Shown: positions 1-11,100, counted from the first letter of the stretch. The stretch: 64,000 nucleotides of DNA from Datura wrightii (GCA_035772735.1 JASDFA010000019.1:65696001-65760000), one strand, 5' to 3'. Notes: generated from the sequence alone by a model not told the origin. Numbers and translations: made by a program.

Positions 1-991
1 ATTCATGAAATATAATTTAAATCACAATTTAAAACAACCCATTGGTAAATCATTAAAATTCCACAGGATTTGAAATATAACCCCATTTGATTTTTGATAG
101 ATTGTCATGAATTAATAGAGAATAGGCATGGGTGTTAATGGAAACACCCATTCATAACCCTACATACCTTGGTAAGATCAGATTCTAAGGTTGTTGAATG
201 CCCAAGGATGAATTGATAGGGAAAAGCTTGAGGAATAACTTGATCTCTCCAATATTTCTCCAAACATGCATGAATGGGAATGACTTATGCAATAGGGACT
301 TAACCTGCTTTAAAATGCCCAAAAAATACGTGAAACGACGTAGTTTAGGGCCTTATAGCATGGAAAGGTCGAAAATGCCCTTAATAAATTTAGCCTGAAA
401 ATCTGCACAGGTTAACCAACGGGCGTACCAACGACTCGTTGGAAGGTACCACGACCCGTGGTATGGCTCGTTGTTTGTACTTGTGTAGGCCTTGCTTCCA
501 AAATCAAATCACGGCTAGACAGGACGACTCGTCCTTTGCTCCAATAGGTTGTTGAGTCGATCGTTGCTTCCCCATATGAAATTTCTGAACTTCCCTAAAA
601 CGGGTCTCACCACGACTTGTTGTTTCCTCCAATGGGTAGTGGTGTCTGTCTATTAAGTCTACTGGAAATTTGACCATATAGACAACGACTGCTGACAACG
701 AGTCTTTGTTACTCATGATGAGTCATTGGGTGGGCCCGTTATTTGCCCAACTACTAAGGTCCAGCCTTCCCTACGATTGCTAACAATGACTCGTTGTTCC
801 AAGTAACGAGTCTTTACATCTTCCATTTTCCCCACTGCCACCAGGACATCCCCTCACCACGACGGCATACAACGACCTGTGGTTTGATACCATGAGTCAT
901 TATGTCGCCCGTTCTGTGATATTTTTCGAGCTTCTAGCCAACTTCAGATTTTGATCCGGGGTCTAATGTTAGGCTCTTCCAGGGTATTACA
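1..991 (-). repeat. 3' LTR of element A (partial)
   Basis: Matches 6883-7874 along its whole length. Read on the minus strand it starts TGTAATACCC at 991, directly after the polypurine tract. Only the U3-side part of about 1 kb is inside the window. It carries many short ACGACTCGT-like palindromic motifs between about 420 and 905. Small ORFs on either strand here are not supported as genes. Confidence 0.9.
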
Positions 992-1026
992 ATATCTCCT
1001 CCTTGGGGAGCATTTGACCTCAAATG
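992..1026 (-). other. Polypurine tract and AGGT-loop hairpin of element A
   Basis: On the minus strand, a purine-rich tract (992-1010) lies directly against the start of the 3' LTR, the expected plus-strand primer site. Just 5' of it is a perfect 6-bp hairpin, CATTTG-AGGT-CAAATG (1026 down to 1011). Comparable hairpins occur at the same place in B, C, D, E, F and G. Confidence 0.75.
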
Positions 1027-1248
1027 TTGGGAATAAGTAGAAAACAAAGACATGAAACCAATACACCCAAATACAGATCATTTAAACTGAAAACTAACAA
1101 AATAACTACCTCCATATACATAAAACAAACTTGAACACATAGCTAAACTGATTTCATGCTTCACATACACATCCATATACATAAAACAAACTTGAACACA
1201 TGATCTAAACATGAAAACTAAATAGAGTTATAGAGAAAAATTGATACT

Positions 1249-1680
1249 TCAAGTCGGAACAGAGCCGGTAGGAAATAAATGTGGGTATTTAGCCATCATA
1301 TCCGCTTCGGCTTCCCATGTAGCTCCTTCAACATGCTGATTTCTCTATAATACTTTAATTGAAGCTATTTCTTTGTTACTTAGCTTCTGAACCTGATGAT
1401 CTAATATTTCCACCGGAACCTCCTCATAGTTAAGGCTATCTTTTACACCAACGCTGTCCATCGGGACTACCAGAGCTGGATCTGCCAAACATTTCTTCAA
1501 AAGTAACACATGAAACAAAGGATGAACGAAAGATAACTCTGAGGGCATGTACAACTCATATTCTACCTTGCCAACCCTTCTCATAATCCGGTAGGGACCA
1601 ACATAATGGGGAATGAGTTCTCCTTTCTTTCCAAACTGCATCACTCCCTTCATGGGAGATACCTGTAGAAGTACCTAATC
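1249..1680 (-). pseudogene. Integrase C-terminal region and chromodomain of element A
   Basis: Last part of the Tekay pol polyprotein. The segment before the stop shows the GPYRIMRRVGKVEYEL stretch typical of the integrase C-terminal domain of chromoviruses. It is followed by YEEVPVEILDHQVQKLSNK, the start of the chromodomain found at the end of Tekay/Del integrases. An in-frame TAG at 1345-1347 replaces the expected Trp of the VLWRN chromodomain motif. The same frame then continues through EGATWEAEADM to a natural stop at 1249-1251. In intact relatives this domain is thought to steer integration towards modified heterochromatin. This copy cannot make it without readthrough. Confidence 0.85.
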
Positions 1681-2249
1681 GTCCACCTCGAACTCCAACT
1701 CTCTCGTCCTCACATCAGCATATGACTTTTGACGACTCTAAGAAGTTTTTAGCTTGTCCCTTATCAACTGAACCTTCACCATAGCCTCATGAACCGAATA
1801 TGTTCCTATCATAGCTGCCTCACCAACCTCAAACCGTCTGATGGGTGACCTACATCTCCGCGCATAAAGAGCCTCGAATGGTGCCATCTAAATATTAGAG
1901 TGATAAATGTTATTCTAAGCGAACTCGATCAGTGACAATTGATTATCCCAACTACCTTTGAAGTCCATTACACAGGCTCTCAACATGTCCTCGAGGGTTT
2001 GGATTGTCAGTTCCGCTTGACCATCGGTCTGTGAATGAAATGTTGTGTTGAGCTTAACCTGAGTCCTAAGCCCTTTCTGGAAAGATCACCAAAACTAAGA
2101 GGTAAATTGAGTACCTCGGTCTGAAATAATAGACAAGGGAACTCCATGTAATCAAACCAACTCCGGGATATAAAGCTTGGAATAATCATCCGCTGAATAT
2201 GTGGTTTTTACCGGTAGGAAATGTGCAGCCTTGGTTAACTTGTCTACCA
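1681..2249 (-). pseudogene. Integrase catalytic core of element A (broken)
   Basis: Minus-strand translation in pieces shows the DDE core of a retroviral-type integrase: VVVDKLTKAAHFLP with the first Asp near 2235, SIISDRGTQF with the second Asp near 2120, and QAELTIQTLEDML with the Glu near 2011. Spacing agrees with the family. A frameshift near 2250 separates the core from the upstream zinc finger, and stops occur after GTQFTS and in the segment encoding EFA..NN. The enzyme would insert the cDNA copy into chromosomal DNA; this copy is inactive. The open frame at 2007-2189 is an overlapping shadow. Confidence 0.8.
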
Positions 2250-3008
2250 CTACCGAAATAGAATCATAGTGTCACGAGTACGAGGAAGGCCTATGATGAA
2301 ATCCATATTAATTTCTTCCGACTTCAAAGTACTAATATTTATATCTTGAAGTACTCCTCCCAACCTTTGATGCTCAAACTTTACTTGATGACAGTTCGGG
2401 CACCTAGCTATGAATTCCGCAATATCCTTCTTCATGCCATCCCACCAATAGATTTCTCGTAAATCACGATACATCTTGGTGGCAACTGGATGGATAGAAT
2501 ACCAGGATCCATGGGCCTCATGCAATATCCGGCTCATCAAATTATCAACATCTAGAACACATAGGCAACCCTGGTACCGAAGCACACCATCTCCCCTTTG
2601 GGAGAAGACATCCACCTCCTGACTTCGAACGACTTCTTTCAGCTTTACAAAAATCAGATCCTCATCTTGTCTAGCTTTCACATCAGTCACCAAGAATGAT
2701 TCTGATCCATTTTGGACAACACCACCACCATCTGTCGAGTCGGCCAACCTAACTCCCAACCTTGCGAGTCGATGGACATCTTTCACCAGCTCCTTTTTTC
2801 CCTCATCCACATGGGACATACTCTCCATAGATAACCTACTAAGTGCGTCCGCTACCATATTAACCTTACCCAAATGGTAAAGGACACTCATATCGTAGTC
2901 CTTGAGTAGCTCCAACCACCTCCTTTGCCGAAGATTTAAATCTTTCTGCATAAACACATATTGCAAGCTCTTGTGGTCCATAAACACATCCACATGGACC
3001 CCATACAA
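2250..3008 (-). pseudogene. RNase H C-terminal part and integrase zinc finger of element A
   Basis: A 252-residue open stretch in the same frame as the RT upstream. It begins YGVHVDVFMDHKSLQYVF, the RNase H region with the conserved DHKSL, then runs through VADALSRLS, the end of RNase H. Residues about 160-215 carry the HHCC integrase zinc finger (IHPVATKMYRDL ... RCPNC). It is cut off from the start of RNase H by an in-frame TGA at 3012-3014, where element G has an Arg codon. The end at 2250 is a frameshift into the integrase core. Confidence 0.85.
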
Positions 3009-3014
3009 GTAATA

Positions 3015-3281
3015 TCACCATATCTTCAATGCGAACACCACTGCAACCAATTTAAGATCATGGGTCAGGTAGTTTTTCTCATGGACTTTGAACTTGCTTG
3101 AGGGATATGCTATCACTTTCCCATGCTGCATCAATACACACTCGAGTCCGATTCTTGAAGCATCATAATACACCAAAAAAACATCTGTACCCTCTGATAG
3201 GGTCAACACCGGTGCGGTAGTAAGTTGAGCCTTCAACTCTTGGAAGCTCTTCTCACAAACCTCTGACCATTGGAACTTCAC
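3015..3281 (-). pseudogene. RNase H N-terminal part of element A
   Basis: Eighty-eight residues in frame with the RT and the downstream zinc finger segment. The text includes FQWSEVCEKSFQELK, the RT connection, and VYYDASRIGLECVLMQ, which holds the first catalytic Asp of RNase H. YLTHDLKLVAVVFALKIW follows with the conserved HD-L motif. It is bounded by TAG just downstream of the RT (Gln expected) and by TGA at its end. RNase H degrades the RNA strand during reverse transcription. Without the two stops this would be one continuous pol frame from 4163 to 2250. Confidence 0.85.
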
Positions 3282-3287
3282 CTTTTT

Positions 3288-4163
3288 CTAAGTCAACTTT
3301 GTAAGAGGTGCTACAATAGAAGAGAAACCCTCAAAAAACCTCTGATAGTAGCCAGCTAAACCCAAGAAACTCCAAATATCTGAGGGATTCACTGATCTAG
3401 GCCAATTCTTCACCGTCTTGATTTTCTGAATATCTATTTTTTTACCCTCGCCTGATACTACATGGCCCAAAAATGCTACAAAGTTCAACCAGAACTCGCA
3501 CATGCTGAACTTTGCATACAATTGGCAATCCTTGAGATTCTGAAGCCCTACTCTCAAATGAGCGGCATGCTCCCCTTCGCTCCAAGAGAATATAAGGATG
3601 TCATCAATGAACACTATCACAAACATGTCTAGATACACCTTGAACACCTTGTTCATCAGGATCATTAGAGCTGCAGGAGCATTTTTTAGTCCAATAGACA
3701 TGAATACCAACTCATAATTACCATACTGCATCTTGAAGGCTGTCTTCGGGATATCACACTCCCGAACCCTAAGCTGATGATACCTGGACCAAAGATCTAT
3801 CTTTGAGAAACACTTGGCACACTGAAGATGGTAAAAGAAATCATTGGTTTTGGGTAAAGGATATATGTTCTTAATGGTGACCTTGTTCAATTGCCGATAA
3901 TCAATACACATCTGAAGTGAACCATCCTTCTTCCGGAGAAATAACACTGGTGCACCCCATGGAGACTTGCTCGGTCTGATAAAGCCCTTATCTAACAGGT
4001 CATTCCACTGATCCTTCAACTCTTTTAGCTCGGATTGAGCCATCCTATAAGGAGGGATAGATATAGGTTGTATTGGGTAGAAGGTCAATACAAAAATCAA
4101 TCTCCCATCAGGAGGAACACCAGGAAAATCATCGGGAAAGACCTCTAGATACTCACGCACCAC
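3288..4163 (-). pseudogene. Reverse transcriptase of element A (best preserved RT in the window)
   Basis: A 291-residue open stretch covering nearly the whole RT domain. It has SPWGAPVLFLRKKDGS near residue 95, CIDYRQLNKVTIKN, SKIDLWSRYHQLRV, and the catalytic FIDDILIF motif, all expected for Ty3/gypsy RT. It continues into the thumb and connection (FLGLAGYYQRFFEGFSSI). The N-terminal VFPDDFPGVPPDGRLI is the usual protease-RT linker of Tekay elements. Both Asp of the active site are present, unlike C, where one is lost. The first Met is only where the open frame starts; the real protein is a gag-pol polyprotein. Upstream protease is in another frame. Confidence 0.9.
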
Positions 4164-4380
4164 CGGTGCTGACTGGATAGTCAGGGTCTCAGACTCGACA
4201 TTCTTAACCCTAGACAGATGCTACATGCAATCCTTAGTAATCATCTTTCGGGCCTTAATATATGAAATAAATCGACCTGCTGGTACAGCCATACTACCCT
4301 TCCACTTCAAAACTCATTTGCTCAAAAAATGAAATTCCACCGCACGGGTTCTACAATTTACGGAAGCATAAAAAGTACAC

Positions 4381-4869
4381 AACCAATCCATGCCCAAAAT
4401 AATGTCAAAGTCAGTCATGGCTACTTTACGAGGTCTTTGCGGAAGTGACTTTATGCAATATAGTGACCGAGCATCCTCTATACACCCGCCTAGCTAAAAG
4501 TGAATCACCGATAAGAGTAGAAATTGAAAATGGTTCTGATAGAGTCTCGAGACTAACTCTAAAGCTGCTGGCAATGTAAGGAGTCAGTAAAGACAAAGTA
4601 GCCACCGGGTCAAGCATCGCATAAACATCAGTATGAAAAACATGCAACATACTAATGACCACATACGAGGAGACCTTCTGCTCCTGATGGGGTGCTAAAG
4701 CATAGAACCTATTTTGGCGCTGATCATCGACTGAACTACTCGAGGCTCCCTGCTGAGGGGGACATGCCGCTGGGGAGACAGAACTAGCTGTTGGCATACA
4801 ACACCGACCCCTGATCTGGCTGAAGGGCAATTTGTCTGTGTCTGGGTTTTCCACACCCGAAATAAGCAT
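4381..4869 (-). pseudogene. Aspartic protease region of element A
   Basis: Minus-strand frame distinct from the RT frame, showing the gag-protease junction (RFYALAPHQEQ) and the retropepsin motif VYAMLDPVATLSLLTPYIA. Relatives have LLDPGAT here, so the active-site Gly is replaced by Val while Asp is kept. RVYRGCSVTI follows, as in C, G and H. A frameshift separates it from the RT. The enzyme would process the gag-pol polyprotein. Confidence 0.75.
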
Positions 4870-5370
4870 CCAAGTTGACTAGGAACCTCCAGGGATTATT
4901 CTTACCCCACTTCCCATAGGCTGGGAGAATATGTTGTATATGCATGCTACCTTGGCCCCTCGAATCTAGAGCCATGCTCCTCCGATCCCCTTAGAATCTA
5001 TATGAAATACTGGCCAATGACGATGTTGGAGCAATAGACCTATGCTGAGACTGTTGATGCTGTCCACCCCCTGATCTAATTTGAGAAGTCCCATAACTGT
5101 CAGTCCTGGCCCTCTTGGCCTCTCTCTACCTCCGATACACCGACTCCATCTACTGAGCATGCAACACAATACAAGGAAAATCTATATCCCGATGCAACAT
5201 CGCGATCCTACAATCCTTATCCATGTAGTTCGCCACCCCCTGCATAAATCGACTCACTCGAGTCCTCCGGTCTGCTACCATCTCTAGTGCATATTTAGAC
5301 AGTCGGGTTTTCCATCTCCGTAGCCTTCACCGTTCCCATTTCTCCTTCCGTTCATTCTCCTAGGAACCAT
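4870..5370 (-). pseudogene. gag of element A with internal deletion
   Basis: Start ATG at 5370 (minus) matches the gag start of G and H (MPxxRxNxRRNxNG). After about 20 codons the sequence jumps directly to the segment encoding LSKYALEMVADRRTRVSRF, so about 0.5 kb of the capsid-like region present in G and H is missing. The zinc knuckle near 4840-4870 reads YFGCGKPRHRQ, so Cys and His spacing is partly lost. Several stops follow. Gag would bind and package the element RNA. Confidence 0.75.
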
Positions 5371-5579
5371 GATTCTGCAATTGCGAATAACACGAATTAG
5401 AAAGATAGAAGAACTTTTCATTGTACGACATAGATCATGAAAGAAGGGAACATTTCCTAAATGTCTTATAGCCTCTTCTTCATAAGTGTGGAACGCTTCA
5501 TACCCATGAAAAAGACTCTACTTAACGCAGATTTTAGACACCCTAGGACACTTCAAACATATGGCTCAGAAGCGAAGTT
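5371..5579 (-). other. Leader and degenerate primer site of element A
   Basis: Untranslated leader between 5' LTR and gag. The bases next to the LTR (5560-5579) read, on the minus strand, AACTTCGCTTCTGAGCC, a worn version of the tRNA-iMet type primer sites seen in C, G and H. No gene seen. Confidence 0.6.
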
Positions 5580-7874
5580 TGTCACGACCTGAACATAGAC
5601 CCAGATCGTAACACGGGACAAGGAACCCTAAGAGGTCCCAAGTCGACCCATGGCATAAACATACGTATAACTTCACTCATTATAAGTGGAAGACTAATCA
5701 CAAAGCATAGAAGTAACACAAGCATAATCATGACATATTTTAACAAGCGGAATCATTTAGACATACACAAGTTGTATACTACACACTGTCTGAAAGCATC
5801 TACTACATACAATGGGTTGATGGGACAATACCCCCAACTAACTCGGACAAGTACTTAAACATAAAATAGCATGAATGTCTGTCAAATGGCCCTCGAAACA
5901 TGAGGACTCACCAATAAGCTTAAAGTACACTCAGATAAGGTCTAGATATGTGGACGAGCCTGAGAGTCGAGACCTGTATCATAAGACGATACAACATAAG
6001 AAGTATGCGGTCGGTATGTGGAATGTATCGAGTATACAGGGTAAGTAAAACGGACATTTAAAATATGTAAAAGCTCATAAAACATCATAAGAGCTGGACA
6101 TCATGCTCATGTCATAAATATCGTAACATAACATATAAGAAGGCTCAAGGTTTCCAAAGCATTCGTAATACAGTCGTAATCATGATCATAAGAGAAAATC
6201 CAAGATGAACATTTCTTAAACCAACATATGTAAACGTATACATGCATAAATAATGAGGAATAGTGGGAGATTCTCTTAACTGACATACCCCATATGAGCA
6301 TACGTGAAGCCCGAATTGTAACCCTAGTCGGGAGGGTGTCCGTACCTTGCCAAGGGTAGTACCATGAAAGTGCGATATCACCATGAAAAGGGCTATTTGG
6401 GCCGGGGACAATCACAAAAGAGGTCTCCACATACCTAGTGGCACGTAGTTTATGAGATCCGGGGCAGAACCTACGCCCCGAACCTAATAGGTGTTCAATA
6501 CTACTCCCAAAACATATATAGTGCTCATGGTATAACATGAATGAATTCATAGGCTAGTTAAATCATGATAATCATAAACATTCTTATACATACGTTAACT
6601 AGCCATGACATAAGGATCGTGAGTCGGCCGAAACATAATTCAGGAATCATACGTTTCATGCATACTTTTAGGTCAGACATATAACTTGTATATCATCAAA
6701 TCATGATAGGTAATTGAATAAATTCATATTTCAAATCATAAATTATTTTGGTCTTGTAAATATCAAAAATTAAAGTGAAGAGCATAAATCAATTCATCAT
6801 AGATGTTACATAATTAGGCTTAAATTAGTAGAAATCGAAATCAATAATTTAATAATCAAAATAGTTGTAAAATCTTATCAAAATTCATAAAATATAATTT
6901 AAATCACAATTTAAAACAACCCATTGGAAAATCATTAAAATTCCACAAGATTTTTGAATTAAAACCCTATGATATTTTTGATAGATTTTCATGAATTAAT
7001 AGAGAATGGGCATGGGTGTGAACGGAAACACCCACTCGTAACCCTACATACCTGGGTAAGATCATATTCTAAAGTTCTTGAATTCCCAAGGATGAATTGA
7101 TAGGGAAAAGCTTGAGGATTAGCTTGATCTCTCCAATATTTCCCCTAACATGCATGCATGGGAATGACCTATGCAATATGGCTTAACCTACCTTAAAATT
7201 CCTATAAAATACATGAAACAACATAGTTTAGGGACTTATAGCATGGAAAAGTCCAAAATACCCTTAATAAATTTAGCTTCAAAATATGCACAGGTTAACC
7301 AACGGCCATACCAACGAGATGTTGGAAGCTACCACGACTTGTGGTATGGCTTGTTGTCTGCACTTGCCCAGGCCTTGCTTCCGGAATAAATCAAAAACTT
7401 GACATGATGACTCATCATTTTCTCCAATGGGTCGTTGAGTGGATCGTTACTTGCCCATTTGAAATTTATAAACTTCCCTACAGCGGGTCTCACCAACACT
7501 CGTTGTTTCCTCCAAAAGGTCGTGGTGTCTCTCCATTATGTCCACTGGAAATTTGACCACACAGACAATGACTGCTGACAATGAGTCATTGTTACTCACG
7601 ATGGGTCATTGGGTTGACCCGTTATTTCCCCAACTACCAAGGTCCAACCTTTCCTACGACTGCTAACAATGACTCATTGTTCCAAGCAACGAGTTGTTAC
7701 ATCGTCCATTGTCCCCTATGCCACCAGGACTTCCCCTCACCACGACTGTATACAACGACCCATGGTTCGATACCACGAGTCATTACATCGCCCATTCTGT
7801 GATATTTTCTGAGTTGCCAACCAACTTCAAATTTTGATTTGGGCTCTAATCTTAGGCCCTTTCGGGGTATGACA
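5580..7874 (-). repeat. 5' LTR of element A
   Basis: About 2.3 kb; termini on the minus strand are TGTCATACCCC (at 7874) and CGTGACA (at 5580). It matches 1-991 over its U3 side and matches the LTR of element H (59743-61929) in the blocks around 6260-6500. The U3 side, about 7290-7795, holds a dense array of ACGACTCGT-like motifs. The open frames at 6107-6550 and 7171-7933 are chance reading frames. Confidence 0.9.
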
Positions 7875-8615
7875 TGAACAACAATACAAAAGCAGTAGCA
7901 GACACAGTGGCGGGAGGAGCGCTGATGAGCCACACCTGGGAGTAAGCTGCCACTATTCTAGATAGAGTAACCAAAAAAATTGAGCATGGCACACCCAGAA
8001 AGCAGAAGCAGCAGATGGAACATATGTTGTTGGTTTGACTGCAAACCAACGAAGGAAGGAATAAGAATGTCACCAGGAATTGGCTCATATGTGCACAACA
8101 TTGGACTTGCTTTCCAAGCATATCATGGGAGATGGGCCTAGAAAGGTTAATGAAGTGGGGACACAAGGATAGGAGCCAGGGCCTGACCACTTAGATTTTG
8201 AGGAAGAGATAAACTTCTTGGTTAATCAAGTGGGGGGGTTTCTAAGCCAACACCGAAGGGCCTGGAAAAGAAACTTGGCACCAAGGTTCTAGAAACCAAA
8301 TCGAAACCAATACAAAGACAATTACAAATGGAATGGGCATTGAGATAGAAGCCAAGGTCGTGAACATGAGGGATATTAGAGAAGGAATGATTGTTATCGT
8401 AACGACCAAGAAGGATTGTATGTGCCTCCTAATGCACGTGAGAGGGAGGATGGACAGTCAAAGTTATAGAGCATGATGGGTGAGATGCTAAGAAGGTGAG
8501 AACCACATATGATCAGCTGAAAGACATCCATAGTGATATATCGATCCTGGGTCTGAGAGTGGAGTCACATGCTAAGGTTATCAAGCGGATCAAACAGAAG
8601 CTAGGGAACTTATCA
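7875..8615 (+). pseudogene. gag fragment of element E, 5' side
   Basis: Broken translation shows pieces typical of the C-terminal half of plant Ty3/gypsy gag: DTVAGGALMSHTWE near the start, then ATILDRVTKK, then a Gln/Asn-rich stretch. YVPPNARERED and SILGLRVESHAKVIKRIKQK follow, a short helical region seen before the protease in these elements. Many stops and frame changes are present. At 8616 it is cut by the LTR of element C and resumes at 27543. The left end at 7875 is the boundary with element A. The frames on the minus strand here (7852-8190) are shadows. Confidence 0.75.
8611..8615 (+). repeat. Target site duplication of element C, left copy (TATCA)
   Basis: TATCA lies directly before the C LTR; the right copy at 27538-27542 is TGTCA, one mismatch. 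Removing C restores a continuous gag frame of E. Confidence 0.75.
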
Positions 8616-9667
8616 TGTTATTCCTCGAAAGCCCAAAGATCAGACCCGGGAGTTGACACAGAGAAAAATTTAAAAACTGGCACCAAGCACAAAAGGAGTC
8701 GTGGGATGACTTGTTGGTGTAGCCCACAAGTTGTGAGGTGACTCGTGGGGAGGCTAATAAGTAGTTTGGAAGTTTGAGAAAAAGGATCCCCACGGGTGTG
8801 ACAACGACTTGTGGTCCCCACGAGTCATTAGGTCAGTCGTGGGTGGTTAAGGAAAGAAAAGAGAAGAAGGGAGGCAGTGCACTTGATGGAAGGTTCCCAG
8901 GAGTTGTAGTCATCCTCCATGATTCATGGGATGATTCACAATCACGGATGGTGACCATGAGTTGTCATCACCAGTAAGGAGTCATTAAGATACCAATGAT
9001 GATCCCAAAATATCATATGAAGTAGTGCACTTAACGGACGACTTCATGAGTCGTGACCCTCAGTAACGAGTCATTAGGTCCTCCGTTAGGACAACCTGGC
9101 AGCTATTTTCTGCGAATTTAGTAAGGGCTTTTTTGTAATTTCTAAGTTTTTAAGGCCTAAACGATGTCATTTTTAGTTATGGATACTGACTTTTAAAGGG
9201 GTTAAGTTCATGTTAGGCCTCATTCATTTATGTATGCAAGGTAGAAGACTTGAGAGGGTGATCAAACCTAGCATTCATCAATTTCTTTTCAATTTCCTCT
9301 TGGGCATTCAAAGAAGTGTAAGAATCACCTACCATCAGGTATGTAGGGTTATGAATGGGTGATTCCCTTCACACCCATGCCCAATCCATTTCTAAAGTAT
9401 GAAATTCCTATGTCTAATTTATGGGGTTTTAACCCAAATGCATGAATCTCCTATTTCTATACATGGTTATGATTTAGTTATGATTCTACTATAGAATTAT
9501 GAAGCACAATCAGTTTTTATAATCTTTTCAATTTAAAATCATGATTCTAGTTTTATAAATTAAAAGCCCATTGATGAGATGTTCATAAAAGAATAGATTT
9601 ATGATGAATGTATGGTGATGATGAGATATTATGATAAAAAGTATGTTGTTAAGCTACCCATGTTTAC
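8616..9667 (+). repeat. 5' LTR of element C, first part
   Basis: Aligns with 25105-26170 of the 3' LTR. Contains an array of ACGAGTCGT/ACGACTCGT-like motifs (about 8690-9075), the block GTATGTAGGGTTATGAATGGG, and an A/T-rich stretch. It stops at 9667 where element B begins and resumes at 18658. Confidence 0.9.
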
Positions 9668-11094
9668 TGATCTTGGGCAGATTTATATGCCCAAGTGATA
9701 CTCAAACGTATCATTTTCGCCTTGTTTGTGGTGCAATGTGCATATATTCTCATGTAATTGGTAATAAATGTGAATTTATAGTAACCAACATGATTAGCAT
9801 TTGTTTTGCAGGAAAATATGATTTTTAGGAACTAAAATGCATGTTGGAATTATATCGGAGTTGAACTTGGATGAGAGCATGGAAAAGACCTTGGAATGCG
9901 CAAAGTAAAGGGGCTCCGCGATGGAGCCGTGCCATGCTACCATCACGGAGGCACACTGCCTGGAGGGTGATTTAAATGGCAAATTCCAGTAAGGCCTCGC
10001 GACAGCTCCGTGGCACGGAGATAAGCCTCCGCGTTGGCCTCCGTGCCACGTTGAGGCTATATTCCTGGACCCTGGAATTCCAGTAAGGGTCCGCGTCCAC
10101 GCCGTGTCACGGAGGCAGTGCTCCGCATTGGCCTCCGTGACACGTTGCTTGTTATTCCGGGAAAAATTCCCACTAGTATAAATAGAACACTTAGGTTTAT
10201 TTTAATTAATTCAGACTTGGTGGAGCAAAGACGTGGGTTAGAAGCAGTTGAGGGACGAAAAAGCTAAGGGATTTCTTCTCTTCCTTTCTTCTTTCAATCA
10301 ATTGTATGTATGATTTACACTTGTTTTAGGATGATTAATCCACAAATGAGTGGCTAATTCTCTTCCTTGCTGAGGTTTTGAACAATGGTGATGAATTTTG
10401 ATTGTTAAGTATATGGTTTTTCATCTTCTTCTTTCATGTTGTTCTATTAATTCATGTTCTTACTATATTAGTGTGTGGCCGATACTAATGTGCATCTAAA
10501 AAGTCCAATTTCACTTGAGAGAGCACGAAATTGGAAGGTTGTGAATTAATAGGGTATTGTTCTTAACTTGATTTGGGAAAATTGGGTTTTGATGTGCTTT
10601 CCTGATCGAAATATACTTGAAAGCCGTATTAGTCAATTTAGGAACCGGAATTGTAGTGCTAGGTCATAAATTGCATTTGATCACAGAAATGTAGACGAAT
10701 GGTTTATGATTCTAAAGTGAAATTAAATACGAGAGTTTTAATTTCTAGGCTAATGTTCTTGGCTAGCAACATGAAGAGAAGAATAACCAAATTATAATTA
10801 CAATCAAGTTCATTACTTGTTCTTAACCTTGGCATGCTCATATCCATAGTTTCAATTCACAGTAAATAATTGTTAATAGTTTTAGTATATATAATTTATA
10901 AACAAAAACTTATTTAACTGTTGGTTACGTTGTTGTTAGCATAATTAGAAGTAAGATAAGAATATAGTGTACTTAGGCAATTTTACTTATCCTGAGTCTC
11001 CTTGGATTGATACTTGGCTTACTTAGACACTTTATTAATTGTTTGACCACGTGCACTTGCGTGTCGGTTTTACATATACCGAACCAGCCGAACA
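9668..11094 (+). repeat. 5' LTR of element B
   Basis: Starts TGATCTTGGGC and ends CAGCCGAACA. The first 28 bases contain a perfect 8-bp inverted repeat (arms CTTGGGCA and TGCCCAAG). A GC-rich array of CCGTG/CACGG palindromes (9911-10146) precedes TATAAATA at 10177-10184. By eye the two LTRs differ at a few percent of sites. The minus-strand frame at 9794-9982 recurs in all copies only because the LTR is repeated. Confidence 0.93.
9911..10184 (+). promoter_or_regulatory. LTR promoter of element B: palindrome array and TATA box
   Basis: Several short palindromes such as CTCCGTG-G-CACGGAG and the half-palindrome CCTCCGTGACACGTTG are spaced over about 240 bp and followed by ACTAGTATAAATAGAAC. 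The arrangement is that of a retrotransposon U3 enhancer and TATA box; transcription factor binding is inference. Confidence 0.65.
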
Positions 11095-11100
11095 AGTTTT

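Larger units (their letters stand above)
1..7874 (-). mobile_element. Element A: Tekay-type Ty3/gypsy chromovirus, 3' end cut by window
   Basis: A minus-strand LTR retrotransposon. The right copy of the LTR (5580-7874) and the left copy (1-991, cut by the window edge) are clearly homologous and both end in the same TGT...ACA type termini. Between them, on the minus strand, lie gag, protease, reverse transcriptase, RNase H, integrase and a chromodomain in Ty3/gypsy order. The LTR resembles that of element H more than those of C and G, so A and H look like one subfamily in opposite orientation. The right flank at 7875 is the gag of element E, so A probably inserted into E; the left flank is outside the window, so no target duplication can be tested. 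Coding parts carry stops, frameshifts and a gag deletion, so the copy is dead. Confidence 0.9.

Noticed and set aside
7852..8190. Minus-strand 112-residue open frame
   Set aside because: It overlaps the boundary of A and the plus-strand gag of E, which has recognisable protein text.
8496..8741. An 81-residue plus-strand frame as a gene
   Set aside because: Its first half is E gag and its second half is the C LTR; the frame crosses an insertion junction by chance.
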